DNA of 64,000 nt from JACVRW01 sp963850205 (GTDB taxonomy: Bacteria > Actinomycetota > Thermoleophilia > Solirubrobacterales > Thermoleophilaceae), in NCBI GenBank assembly GCA_963850205.1, contig CAWKKJ010000015.1, positions 248,001-312,000 of the forward strand. The letters are read 5' to 3'. The position numbers and the translations under genes are program-made. Positions 9,345 to 17,084 of this stretch are shown piece by piece. The notes beneath the pieces were generated by a model. It was given only the letters and a program-made list of their open reading frames with translations. It was not told the origin of the DNA and did not search any database. Numbering within the stretch: the first letter of the stretch is position 1; every line of letters begins with the position of its first letter.

Positions 9345-9354
9345 TCAATAGGTG
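9345..9354 (+). promoter_or_regulatory. TCAATAGGTG box upstream of the sigma factor gene
   Basis: The sequence TCAATAGGTG ends 25 bases before the ATG at 9380 and matches exactly the box ahead of the divergent hydrolase. It may be part of an autoregulated ECF promoter. This rests only on the exact ten-base match and its placement. Confidence 0.3.
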
Positions 9355-9379
9355 CACAGATGAGCTACGAGGCGACGCC

Positions 9380-10393
9380 ATGACCACCAGCCACACCGTG
9401 GCGCGGGCACGCGAAGGCGACGAACACGCCTTCGGCGAGCTCGTCGGACCGCACCGCTCATCGCTTCACGCCCACTGCTACCGGATGCTTGGCTCGCCCG
9501 ATGACGCAGACGACGCGCTCCAGGACGCGCTGCTGCGCGCGTGGAAGGGGATCGCCCGCTTCGAGGGAAGGAGCGCGCCGCGCTCCTGGCTCCACCGGAT
9601 CGCGACCAACGCCTGCCTCGACGCGATCGCGCGGCGACCGAAGCGCGTGCTGCCGATCGACTACGGGCCCCCGAGCGATCCGGACCTGGAGGAGAAGGCG
9701 CTCGATGAGTCGATCTGGGTCGAGCCCTACCCGGACTCGCGCTTGCAGCTCACAGACTCGGCGCCGGCCCCCGACGCCCGCTACGAGGAGCGCGAGGCGC
9801 TCGAGCTTGCCTTCATCGCCGCGCTCCAGCACCTGCCCGCGAGACAGCGGGGGGCGCTGATCCTCCGCGATGTGCTCGGGTTCTCCGCCCGCGAGGTTGC
9901 CGACGCCCTCGAGACCACGCCGACAGCGGTCAACAGCGCACTTCAGCGCGCGCGAAGGGCGCTCGAAGAGCGGCTGCCCGAGAAGAGCCAACAGGCAACC
10001 GTTCGCGCGCTTGGCAATGCACAGGCGCGCAGGATCGTCGATCGCTTCGTCCAAGCCTTCGAGCGCGGCGACGTTGAGGCGATCGTCGAGCTTCTCGCCG
10101 ACAACGCCACCTTCCAGATGCCGCCCTTCGCCGAGTGGTGCGAGGGCCGCGACGCGGTAAGCCGATCCTGGCTGATGCCGGGCGGCCCGGCGCCGAGGCT
10201 TCGCTACATCCAAACAAGCGCCAACGCCCAGCCGGCTCTCGGCACCTACCTACTGCAGCCCGCGAGGCGCCGCTACGTCCCGATCGCGCTCGACGTCATC
10301 ACCTTCGGCGAGCCGCTGATCGCGTCGGTAGCCGCGTTTCGCGACCCCTCGATGTTCGCCCGGTTCGATCTCCCGGAGGAGATCGCCGCTTAG
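9380..10393 (+). CDS. ECF-type RNA polymerase sigma factor with SnoaL-like C-terminal domain
   Basis: Region sigma-2 is clear at ~15-90 (FGELVGPHRSSLHAHCYRML, DDADDALQDALLRAWKGIAR, SAPRSWLHRIATNACLDAIA). Sigma-4 is at ~145-200 (LPARQRGALILRDVLGFSAR, EVADALETTPTAVNSALQRA). A ~130-residue SnoaL/NTF2-like domain follows (RIVDRFVQAFERGDVEAIVE, LLADNATFQMPP). This design matches actinobacterial SigG/SigJ-type factors, where the SnoaL tail replaces an anti-sigma factor in controlling activity; no anti-sigma gene is adjacent. The protein has the usual ~330 residues. The start ATG 9380 has only a weak ribosome site (GAGGCG). The neighbouring hydrolases and VOC protein are plausible regulon members. 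Confidence 0.85.
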   Translation: MTTSHTVARAREGDEHAFGELVGPHRSSLHAHCYRMLGSPDDADDALQDALLRAWKGIARFEGRSAPRSWLHRIATNACLDAIARRPKRVLPIDYGPPSDPDLEEKALDESIWVEPYPDSRLQLTDSAPAPDARYEEREALELAFIAALQHLPARQRGALILRDVLGFSAREVADALETTPTAVNSALQRARRALEERLPEKSQQATVRALGNAQARRIVDRFVQAFERGDVEAIVELLADNATFQMPPFAEWCEGRDAVSRSWLMPGGPAPRLRYIQTSANAQPALGTYLLQPARRRYVPIALDVITFGEPLIASVAAFRDPSMFARFDLPEEIAA

Positions 10394-10463
10394 CCCCGGA
10401 AGCAATAGCGCTGCCGCGGAGGCGGTCGATCTCGACTCGCACGGCGACAGCGAGGATCGGGCG

Positions 10464-10649
10464 GTGGCGACAACCGCGCGCAGCGTGCCGTTGGCCAGAC
10501 CCGCCGCCGCGAATGTGCCGAGCGATGGCTGGTACGTGAACGGGAACAGCACCGAGGACACGCTTCGAGTCGAGCAGGGAGCAGTCCTCGAGTTCAACTT
10601 CCCCTCGGTAACGAAGGTGTGCAGCGGACTCGGCGGGTTCGCTTTCTGA
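10464..10649 (+). pseudogene. Possible fragment of a secreted cupredoxin-like protein
   Basis: The plus frame contains DGWYVNGNSTEDTLRVEQGA followed by VLEFNFPSVTKV. This resembles the start of small copper-protein-like beta domains of the kind 'x-P-x-T-L-x-V-x-x-G-x-x-V-x-F'. No signal peptide precedes it and the frame ends soon after at TGA 10647. If correct it is a fragment joined to unrelated sequence on both sides. Confidence is low because only ~30 residues look structured. Confidence 0.25.
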
Positions 10650-10650
10650 G

Positions 10651-10915
10651 CGGTGGTGCTGTGGGCGCGGATCTGGCAATGACAAGATCGTCCGTGACCA
10701 CCGCGAGCTCAGAGATCAACAGCAGGGCGTGCTTGACACGATCAGACTGCCCGATCACACCGAGCCCGACCCCCGCCCAAGCAGACGCCGCTACTACCGC
10801 GGCGGCGTGGGTCCCAGTGGTTGGCTGCTGGTGGTCGTAAGCTTTGAGCAGCAAGCCGGCGCGGGTCATCACCGCGCTGGCGCTGCGAAAAGACCCCAAA
10901 GGGTGGAAGCCGTGA
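10651..10915 (+). pseudogene. Small nuclease-like partner of a DUF2283 gene, frameshifted
   Basis: Pieces of one protein can be read in successive frames: VVLWARIW, then DKIVRDHRELRDQQQGVLDT with IRLPDHTEPDPRPSRRRYYR and GVGPSGWLLVVVSFEQQ, then RVITALALRKDPKGWKP ending at TGA 10913-10915. The layout (a His-rich start, 'PDH-x-E-P-D-P', a Tyr-rich strand, 'LLVVV', 'VITAL') resembles small uncharacterised proteins commonly paired with DUF2283 genes, possibly of the RelE/BECR nuclease fold. That functional idea is inference. Shifts near 10672 and 10858-10863 break the frame. Its TGA overlaps the GTG of the next gene (GTGA). Confidence 0.4.
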
Positions 10916-11145
10916 ACGGCCACATAGGGCCGGTGGTCTTCGACCACGCCGACTACGACGCCGAAGGCGAAGAGACTCCGGAGGGCCACCTGGTGCGCTT
11001 TGCGCCCGGGACCCAGCGCGTCGTCGGGCTCACCATCGTCAACGCCCGCGCGGTCCTCGACCGCGACGGACGCCTGATCGTCACCGTCCCCGAGACGGTC
11101 GAAGCAAGCGCCGACGAACTCGCGCCAGCGCTAGCCGCAGCCTGA
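10912..11145 (+). CDS. DUF2283-like small protein, copy 1
   Basis: GTG 10912 overlaps the stop of the preceding gene. The 77-residue product contains DHADYDAEGEETPEGHLVRF, RVVGLTIVNARAVLDRDG and RLIVTVPE, which is the DUF2283 pattern of a small beta protein ending in 'VVG-x-x-I-x-x-A'. The usual opening strand with 'YD-x-E-A-D-x-L-Y' is missing, so the N-terminus may be truncated. From 10934 to 11145 the DNA is almost identical to 13560-13771. DUF2283 proteins often accompany toxin-like small genes, and the upstream partner here fits that, but activity is not established. Confidence 0.5.
   Translation: MNGHIGPVVFDHADYDAEGEETPEGHLVRFAPGTQRVVGLTIVNARAVLDRDGRLIVTVPETVEASADELAPALAAA
10934..11145 (+). 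repeat. 212-bp direct repeat, copy 1
   Basis: The 212 bases starting TGGTCTTCGACCACG match 13560-13771 with two differences (11004 G/C and 11058 C/G). The left boundaries of the two copies coincide within a base or two and the sequences before them are unrelated. After the shared stop codon similarity fades gradually over ~35 bases. The copies lie in the same orientation, 2,626 bases apart, on either side of the multicopper oxidase gene. Confidence 0.9.
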
Positions 11146-11215
11146 ACTCTCACCCGGCAGGCTCTCCCTCTGCGCGAGGACCGGGACGGTGTGGGTATAG
11201 GCCGCGAGTGGCTGG

Positions 11216-11446
11216 TCAGAAGGCCGGTGGCAGGCCCAGTCCGAAGTGCGCGGCCAGCAGGTGCAGGTCGTGATGGTCGTTGTCGTCGGGCGGGTAGCCC
11301 AGATGGTGGCGTAGCTGCAGGTCCGGGGTCAGGCAGCGGACACGGCGGCCGCCGATCACGCCGAGACCCGTCAGGCCCTCAGCTGGATAGCCGCCCCAGG
11401 CTCCCTGGCCGAGTGGCTGCCAGCCGTTGCCGCGGCTGTCGAACAT
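11216..11446 (-). pseudogene. C-terminal fragment of a nucleotidyltransferase (aminoglycoside adenylyltransferase type)
   Basis: The minus strand reads GNGWQPLGQGAWGGYPAEGL, then GGRRVRCLTPDLQLRHHLGY and DDNDHHDLHLLAAHFGL before the stop. This matches the end of small nucleotidyltransferases of the ANT(2'')-like family ('Y-P-x-E-x-L-x-G-x-G-x-I-x-G-x-x-V-x-C'). The N-terminal catalytic half is absent; sequence changes near 11446 into the tail of the multicopper oxidase gene. It is a fragment, not a resistance gene. Confidence 0.5.
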
Positions 11447-11468
11447 CGAAGAGTTGCAGTCGCCGGGT

Positions 11469-13058
11469 CTAGCGGACGACCTCGACCGTCCCCATCATGC
11501 CGTGGTCCTCGTGGTTGGCGACATGGCAGTGGAAGACGAACTTGCCGGTGTAGTCCGTCGGCCGCGTGCGGAACTTGACCGTCTTGAGCGGCGGGAGCTT
11601 TGCGGTGTCCTCGGGGTCGTTGTCCCCGCCGCCGACGTCGCGGACCTTCCCGTCCGAAACGCGCGGCGGCGCCTTGCCGCTGACCTTCGTCACCTGGAAG
11701 TCGTTGACGTGAATGTGGAAGCTGTGCCACTCGTCGGAGCGGTTGACGATCGTCCACTCGGCCACCTTCCCGAGCCGCATGCGCTGATCGGTCCGGTGCT
11801 GGTCGAACACCATGCCGTTCAGCAGGAACGCGGTCTGGCCGTTCGGCTGTGGCGCCTCCGAGAAGACGACCTTGTGGCGGCTCGAGACTGGCTTGCCGCG
11901 GAGGTCCTGCTCGCCGCTGAGTTTCAGGCCGACGCGCTGCTTGCGGGGGACCCGGCGCCCGCTCGAGACGACCGTTGCGACGGGAAGGTCGTGGCCGTTC
12001 CCGCCTGCTGGGCTGCCCTGGTACTGGCGGAACGGACGTGAGCGTAGCTCGTAGCGCCCGGCCGGGCCGCCCCGCACGAGCACCTCACGCCGTTCGCCGG
12101 CGCCGATCAGGAGGTTTTTGACCTTCGTTGCCCGATCGATGGTGTTGCCGTCGTTGGCGAGTAGGTTGAACGCCGCCCCCTCTAGCCGCAGCTTAAGCAT
12201 CGGGTTGTCGACCGCGTTTAGGATCCGCCAGCGCTGCACCTCGCCGGGCTTGATCGGCACCTTCGGCCGGTAGGCGCCGTTGACGTAGAGCCGCGAGTCG
12301 TCGTCGTTTGAGTCCTCGACCTTGACGACGCGGCCGCTCTTCGGGTCGAGCTGCGTGTAATGGATGACCATGTTGCGCACCGGCACGTCGCGCAGCGCGG
12401 GGATCTTGTCGAGGCCGCCCTGGATGACGATCGCGCCGAACATCCCGCGGAAGATCTGGCCCTCCACGTAGCCGTGGCGGTGCGGGTGGTACCAGTAGAG
12501 GCCCGGCGGATGGTCCTTCGGGATGTCGTACTCATACGTGAAACTCTTGCCAGGGTTGATGTTTACGAACACGTTGTCGTGGTTCGCCCGCGGCGAGACG
12601 TGAAAGCCATGGGTGTGGAGGTTCGTCGGCTGAGCGGCAGGCGACGTGATCGGACGGATCGCATCTTGGAACGGATCGCCGTGCTGGTCGAACGTCGGCT
12701 GCTGAGGCAGCGTCGGGTCGATGAGACCGTTCTCGAGCCGGACCCGCAGGCGATCGCCCGGGCACAAGACGAGGGTCGGCCCCGGCACGGAGCGCTCGTA
12801 GTTTTGCGTCACGTATTTCCGTCTCGCGATCCGGACCGAACTGTTGGTTGCGCGCAGCCGCGTGACGAGCTTGCCGTTCTTCGAGCGCCGGACCGGTGGC
12901 TCGGGAAAGCTGTCACGGATGACCCGCGGCGGGTTGGCGGGGCAGTTGGAGCCGCGCGCGCTGCCGGGCGCGCTTGAGCCGGACACGACGCCTACGATGC
13001 CTACGACGGCGGCGCCGAGTAGAAGCATCCCGATCGCTACGAGAGCTCGCTTCGCCAT
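11469..13058 (-). CDS. Secreted multicopper oxidase
   Basis: The 529-residue protein starts with a membrane-type signal (AIGMLLLGAAVVGIVGVVSG). All four copper-site motifs of three-domain multicopper oxidases are present: NLHTHGFH, WYHPHRHG, HSFHIHVNDF and FHCHVANHEDHGMMG. The Cys in HCH and the final His and Met supply the type 1 copper; the paired histidines form the trinuclear centre. The enzyme oxidises a substrate outside the cell and reduces oxygen to water; relatives include CotA/bilirubin oxidase and Cu(I) or Mn oxidases. The sequence does not settle which. The start ATG 13058 is the first consistent with a signal peptide. It lies between the two 212-bp repeats. Confidence 0.9.
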   Translation of the reverse strand: MAKRALVAIGMLLLGAAVVGIVGVVSGSSAPGSARGSNCPANPPRVIRDSFPEPPVRRSKNGKLVTRLRATNSSVRIARRKYVTQNYERSVPGPTLVLCPGDRLRVRLENGLIDPTLPQQPTFDQHGDPFQDAIRPITSPAAQPTNLHTHGFHVSPRANHDNVFVNINPGKSFTYEYDIPKDHPPGLYWYHPHRHGYVEGQIFRGMFGAIVIQGGLDKIPALRDVPVRNMVIHYTQLDPKSGRVVKVEDSNDDDSRLYVNGAYRPKVPIKPGEVQRWRILNAVDNPMLKLRLEGAAFNLLANDGNTIDRATKVKNLLIGAGERREVLVRGGPAGRYELRSRPFRQYQGSPAGGNGHDLPVATVVSSGRRVPRKQRVGLKLSGEQDLRGKPVSSRHKVVFSEAPQPNGQTAFLLNGMVFDQHRTDQRMRLGKVAEWTIVNRSDEWHSFHIHVNDFQVTKVSGKAPPRVSDGKVRDVGGGDNDPEDTAKLPPLKTVKFRTRPTDYTGKFVFHCHVANHEDHGMMGTVEVVR

Positions 13059-13311
13059 CCCGGGCGCAATCGTACAAGCCTCGCGTCAAGAAGGCGGATC
13101 TCGCCCCCGTAGTTAGACACCCACTGCCACGGCGTGCGGGTTATGTCGGATTGCTCGTGACCGGCCCCGTCAGCAGCTCGCCTCGCCGATCCGGGGTCGC
13201 ACGCGAGTAGGGCTTGAAAGCGTTGTGAGCCGAAAACAACCGAAATCCCGAGCCGCATGATGCTTTCGTGCCCTTACGCCCGTCGCTCGTCCGCGAGATC
13301 AGTCAGGCGCG

Positions 13312-13558
13312 CTACCGAACCGCGAAGCGCCGCACCGAGCTCGTGTTCCCGGCCCGGTCGAGGGCCCATATGGCGGCCTCGGCGTCCTGCGGGAGGCGGA
13401 CGGCCTCCAGCTCCAGCGACCAGCGCGCGCCGGCGGCGGCGATCAGCGCGTACGGATGCGCGCAGTTGCTGACCGGGCCGAGCTCGCCGTCCGCGCCGAG
13501 GAAGCGGCAGCCGTTCTCGACACGATCCGGAACTGCGACCTGTACCCGCGCCAGTCCG
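13312..13558 (-). pseudogene. C-terminal fragment of a secreted beta-rich protein
   Basis: The minus strand reads VPDRVENGCRFLGADGELGP, then NCAHPYALIAAAGARWSLEL and AIWALDRAGNTSSVRRFAVR before TAG. This is the usual end of large secreted Ig-like or peptidase proteins in Solirubrobacterales-type genomes ('A-x-D-x-A-G-N-x-x-x-x-V-R-R-F-x-V-R'). The rest of the gene is missing: at 13559 the sequence becomes the DUF2283-like repeat on the other strand. It is another junction made of gene pieces. Confidence 0.45.
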
Positions 13559-13559
13559 C

Positions 13560-13771
13560 TGGTCTTCGACCACGCCGACTACGACGCCGAAGGCGAAGAG
13601 ACTCCGGAGGGCCACCTGGTGCGCTTTGCCCCCGGGACCCAGCGCGTCGTCGGGCTCACCATCGTCAACGCCCGCGCGGTCCTGGACCGCGACGGACGCC
13701 TGATCGTCACCGTCCCCGAGACGGTCGAAGCAAGCGCCGACGAACTCGCGCCAGCGCTAGCCGCAGCCTGA
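13560..13771 (+). repeat. 212-bp direct repeat, copy 2 (DUF2283-like fragment)
   Basis: The DNA is almost identical to 10934-11145 and encodes the same 70 residues ending ADELAPALAAA. Here no start codon or ribosome site precedes it; it follows a reversed gene fragment. The frame can be extended upstream to 13268, but those codons are antisense to that fragment and probably not translated as a real protein. Confidence 0.85.
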
Positions 13772-13788
13772 TCCACCCACCCAGCAGG

Positions 13789-13813
13789 CTCCCGCTCCGC
13801 GCATTTGCGGGAG
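13789..13813 (+). terminator. Hairpin after the second DUF2283 copy
   Basis: CTCCCGC (13789-13795) pairs perfectly with GCGGGAG (13807-13813) around an 11-base loop. No T-run follows, so it could be a simple hairpin rather than an efficient intrinsic terminator. It lies 18 bases after the stop codon at 13769-13771. Confidence 0.35.
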
Positions 13814-13872
13814 AGACGGGCGCTTCGCGAGAGAGCCCTGCGGCACGCCCGCCACCCGCGCTGGTTGGCGCG

Positions 13873-14248
13873 CTATGGCGCGGACCTCCACTGCGCCCGC
13901 CACTCTGGTGGCTCCCAGCCTTCGCCGACGTAGATCGTCTCGCGGGCAATCTTGTCGCCTCGGAACTCGTGGATGCTTATCCCGAAGTTGACGGGCCCCT
14001 GGTCGTACCTGGCAGTGAGCCACGACCCACAGGTCGTCTCGGCCCCTGATCTCCTGGAACTCGAAGCTGACAGCGGCGGGATAGGTGCTTCTCCACTCGC
14101 GGAAGTTCTCGACCCCGACGAAGCGCTCGCCTGACTGGGGGAACTCGAGGACCGCGTCGTCGTGGTACATCTCGTGAGCTCGCTCGGGATCGCTGCCCGA
14201 GTACTCGAAGTTCTGCTCGAGCATCGACCGGACTGTGGCCGCGTCCAT
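13873..14248 (-). pseudogene. SnoaL/NTF2-like protein, frameshifted
   Basis: ATG 14248 (a TTG two codons upstream is possible) opens an NTF2-like small protein: VRSMLEQNFEYSGSDPERAH, EMYHDDAVLEFPQSGERFVG, ENFREWRSTYPA, FEFQEIRGRDDLWVV. Near 14012-14022 the frame slips; the correct continuation (RYDQGPVNFGISIHEFRGDK, IARETIYVGEGWEPPEWRA) is in the next frame and ends at TAG 13873. The whole 120-residue family length is therefore present apart from one indel. Members are ligand-binding or polyketide-cyclase-like proteins without a defined reaction here. Confidence 0.6.
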
Positions 14249-14431
14249 GCCCAACAGTTTGGTCGCTTCCCGGCCTGTCTGCCAGATCGATGCGTCTTAG
14301 CCCAGGTCCTCGGAGGGACGGGTTCTGTTGCATTCGGAACGAGGATGCGACAACGTCGAATCCGCGCTCCCCCGTTCGACGCATGAGGTGAGGGAGCTCA
14401 GAGGGAGCTTCCGTGACCAAGGAGAATCGAG

Positions 14432-14965
14432 ATGGCAAAGCTGATCGCGACCACGCAGGCCACCGTCGACGGCGTCGTAGACCCGGTGGGCGAGTGGGTG
14501 CAGCCGGACGGAGACCACGGCGACTACTCGTTCGAGCGTCAGGCCAAGTCAGGCGGGCTGGTGTTGGGCCGCAAGACCTACGAGGGGCTGGCGGGATACT
14601 GGCCGAGCCAGTCGGGCAAATGGGCGGACATGGTCAACGCGATGCCGAAGTGGGTCGGGTCCACCAGCCTGTCCGGCGATCTCGAGTGGAACGCGACCCT
14701 GCTCGAGGCGGAACTCGAGCACTCGATCCCGACGCTGAAGGACGAGGTCGACGGTGACCTGTTCATGCACGGCAGCGGCGAGTTCGCGCACGCCCTCGCC
14801 GAGAAGGGCCTGATCGACGAGTACGAGGTCTACCTCAACCCGCTCGTCTGGGGCCAGGGAAACGTCCACGTACTCGGCGACAGGGGAACCGTCCGGATGC
14901 AGCTCGACGACGTGAAGCGGTTCGACTCCGGAGTGGTCCTCCTCACCTACCTCCCGGAGACTTGA
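14432..14965 (+). CDS. RibD C-terminal / dihydrofolate-reductase-like protein
   Basis: The 177-residue protein has a full RibD_C/DHFR-like domain: LIATTQATVDGVVDP, GGLVLGRKTYEGLAGYWPSQ, MPKWVGSTSLSG, GSGEFAHALAEKGLIDEYEV and the closing FDSGVVLLTYLPE. A strong AAGGAG site precedes ATG 14432. The family uses NAD(P)H but its substrates are mostly unknown; it is not expected to be the folate or riboflavin enzyme. It is an intact relative of the broken copy at 6256-6788 and stands alone between operons. Confidence 0.8.
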   Translation: MAKLIATTQATVDGVVDPVGEWVQPDGDHGDYSFERQAKSGGLVLGRKTYEGLAGYWPSQSGKWADMVNAMPKWVGSTSLSGDLEWNATLLEAELEHSIPTLKDEVDGDLFMHGSGEFAHALAEKGLIDEYEVYLNPLVWGQGNVHVLGDRGTVRMQLDDVKRFDSGVVLLTYLPET

Positions 14966-15057
14966 CCGCGGCTGGGGTCGCGAGGCGGCTGTCGTAGGCG
15001 GAGCGCTTCGGCGTCGACCCGACGCCGGGCTGGCGCTTCATCGGTCATCGATCTGTC

Positions 15058-15825
15058 TCAGGGCACCCGGCCCGCGTCCAGATAGGCGTCCGCCGCGTCG
15101 GCCAGCAGGCGCTCGTCGACCAGCGTCAGCCGGCCGGCCTCCGTCTCGATCACCGCCCCCGGGTGGGGCGGATACCAGAAGGCGCGCAGCTTGCGCTCCA
15201 GGTCGTCGCCGGGCCGGACCACGCGTAGCGCCTCGAACTCCGCCCGGTCGACGTAGCGGCCCTCGCCCTGGGCCTCGCGTGGCAGGGCCTTGCCGGCCCG
15301 GGCGAGGCCCAGCACCCGGGTGAAGAGCCCGAACAGGCGCTCCTGGCTCTTGAGGTCGAGCGACAGCGCCGTCTCGGCCTGCCGGTCGATGGGGAAGCGC
15401 TCGACCTCCACCAGGTCCCCGGTGTCGAAGCCCTCGTCGACGAAGTGGCACGACACGCCCCACTCCGCCCGATCCTCCAGGATGGCCACGTTGTAGCCGC
15501 CCAGGCCACGCAGGTCGGGCAGGGGGGCGGGATGGAAGTTCAGGCAGCCGATGCTTCCGAGCGCGATGAGCGGTGGCCGGATTCGCTTCCAGAACAAGAA
15601 GGAGAGCACCAGGTCGACGTCCTCCGGCGGTGAGCGATAGAGCTCCTCGTCGCCGACCAACGTCAGGCCGTGCCGCTGGGCCACCAGGTCGAGCCGCTGC
15701 TCCTCACGGGTGAAGCGGTCGGGAGGGGCGGCCACCACCGCGGTCACGTCGACTCCCTGGGCCACGAGCCAGTCGAGCGCCCGCGCCGCCGAGCGCTTGC
15801 ACTTGCCCATGAAGACGACCCTCAC
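15058..15825 (-). CDS. Formyltransferase of the methionyl-tRNA formyltransferase fold, probably acting on a sugar
   Basis: About 255 residues from GTG 15825, which overlaps the TGA of the glycosyltransferase before it (GTGA). The catalytic signature of N10-formyltetrahydrofolate formyltransferases is present: SIGCLNFHPAPLPDLRGLGG supplies Asn and His, and the Asp lies in VDEGFDTGDLVEV. The C-terminal part is short and lacks an evident tRNA-binding OB domain. Coupling to a glycosyltransferase and a surface-polysaccharide region suggests that it N-formylates an amino sugar, as in O-antigen pathways. An alternative is a formyltransferase of unknown small-molecule use. The longer ATG start at 15876 would overlap the upstream gene by ~50 bases and is less likely. 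Confidence 0.65.
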   Translation of the reverse strand: MRVVFMGKCKRSAARALDWLVAQGVDVTAVVAAPPDRFTREEQRLDLVAQRHGLTLVGDEELYRSPPEDVDLVLSFLFWKRIRPPLIALGSIGCLNFHPAPLPDLRGLGGYNVAILEDRAEWGVSCHFVDEGFDTGDLVEVERFPIDRQAETALSLDLKSQERLFGLFTRVLGLARAGKALPREAQGEGRYVDRAEFEALRVVRPGDDLERKLRAFWYPPHPGAVIETEAGRLTLVDERLLADAADAYLDAGRVP

Positions 15826-16902
15826 GCGAGCACCTTCTCGTACAGGGCGAGCGTCTGTCCGGCGATGCGGTCCCACGAGTACGGTCCCGCCGCGGCCTTC
15901 GCGGCGCGCTCCTCGAGCCGAGCCCGTTCCTCCGGCCGCTCCAGCAGCTCGGAGATCGCGGCGGCGAGCGCGTCGGGGTCCCCCGGCGGCACCAACCGGC
16001 CGGCGCCCTGGTCGTCCACCAGCTCGCGAAAGCCGCCCACGTCGGAGAGCACCATCGCCTTGCCGAAGGCCAGGCCGGCGAACAGCACGCCGGACACGTC
16101 AACGTTGCGGTGGGGGAGGACCAGCAGCTCGGCGCGGCGAAAGTAGGCCGCCTGCTCGGCGTCGCTCACGTAGCGCTCCACGAAGCGCACCCGCCCGGGC
16201 GGGGCCAGCCGGCGCAGCCGCTCCATCGAGACCCCGAGGGGGCGACCCACCACCCACAGCTCCGCTCCCTCCACCTGCCGGAAGGCCTCCACCAGCACGT
16301 CCACCCCCTTGTAGGGGCGGACCACGCCGAAGCAGAGCACCACCGGCCCCTCCACGCCGGCCAGCTCGGCTGGCAGGGGGCGCTCGTCCGGCATCCGGGT
16401 GAGGTGCTCGAAGGCCCCGTGGGGGATCACGTGCACCCGCTCGCCGCCGCCCAGGAGCTCCGCCCCCCGTCGGGTGTGCACGATCACCGCGTCCATGCGC
16501 TCGGCCAGGCCTCGCGCGGGCCGCTCGCTGCGGATCACGTTGTGCATCGTGAGCACCCGCGGACGGGCGGACGGCAGCAGGTGGGCGTCGAGCCGCTCGA
16601 GCGGCAGCCACTGGTAGTGACGCAGGTCGGCGCCGGCTGGCCCGGCTGCGGTAGCGGAGCATGTCGGGCACGTGCTCGACGAGCTTGAGAGCGCGGCGCC
16701 GCCGCGGCGCCCGGGCGCCCAGGCGTGTGGCCAGGCGATAGAAGGGCCGGGAGACCGCGTATCCGTCGGGCTCCGGCGCGGGGCCGTGCACGAAGCTCGA
16801 GGTGACGAGCTCGACGTCGGCACCGCGACGCGCGAGGGCCCCAGCCAGGGCGTGGTCGTATGGGATGACGTCCCCCGACGGATCGACGAGCTGCACCCGC
16901 AT
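15822..16902 (-). CDS. Glycosyltransferase family 4, frameshifted near 16632-16648
   Basis: ATG 16902 opens VQLVDPSGDVIPYDHALAGA with a typical GT-B N-terminal domain; the main frame then gives VLTMHNVIRSE, the donor-binding half VVLCFGVVRPYKGVDVLVEA, VRFVERYVSDAEQAAYFRRA and VSGVLFAGLAFGKAMVLSDV, and ends at 15822. Between them the frame changes near 16632-16648 (MLRYRSRA in one frame, PAGADLRHYQWLPLE in the next). One base repairs a ~360-residue enzyme. Given the coupled formyltransferase downstream, a sequencing error or very recent mutation is plausible. It should transfer a nucleotide-activated sugar to a growing cell-surface glycan in the cytoplasm. Confidence 0.7.
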
Positions 16903-17084
16903 CGGAGAGATTGTCGTGCACTGTCGCCGCGGGACCGGAATCTGCTCCACAGTGTCGACTTGACCCCCTGTCAGGGGGCAAAGTGATCAATGCACCCGGG
17001 TTCGGCCCCCCTGGAGCTCCGGCGCCCAGCCACTCGGGAAGCTGAAGCCGAACTTCCGACTCAGGTCACTAGGGTCCGGCCGCC

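Noticed and set aside
13268..13771. 167-residue fusion ORF including the second DUF2283 copy
   Set aside because: The first ~97 residues are antisense to a secreted-protein fragment that reads sensibly on the minus strand, so the long protein is unlikely to be made.
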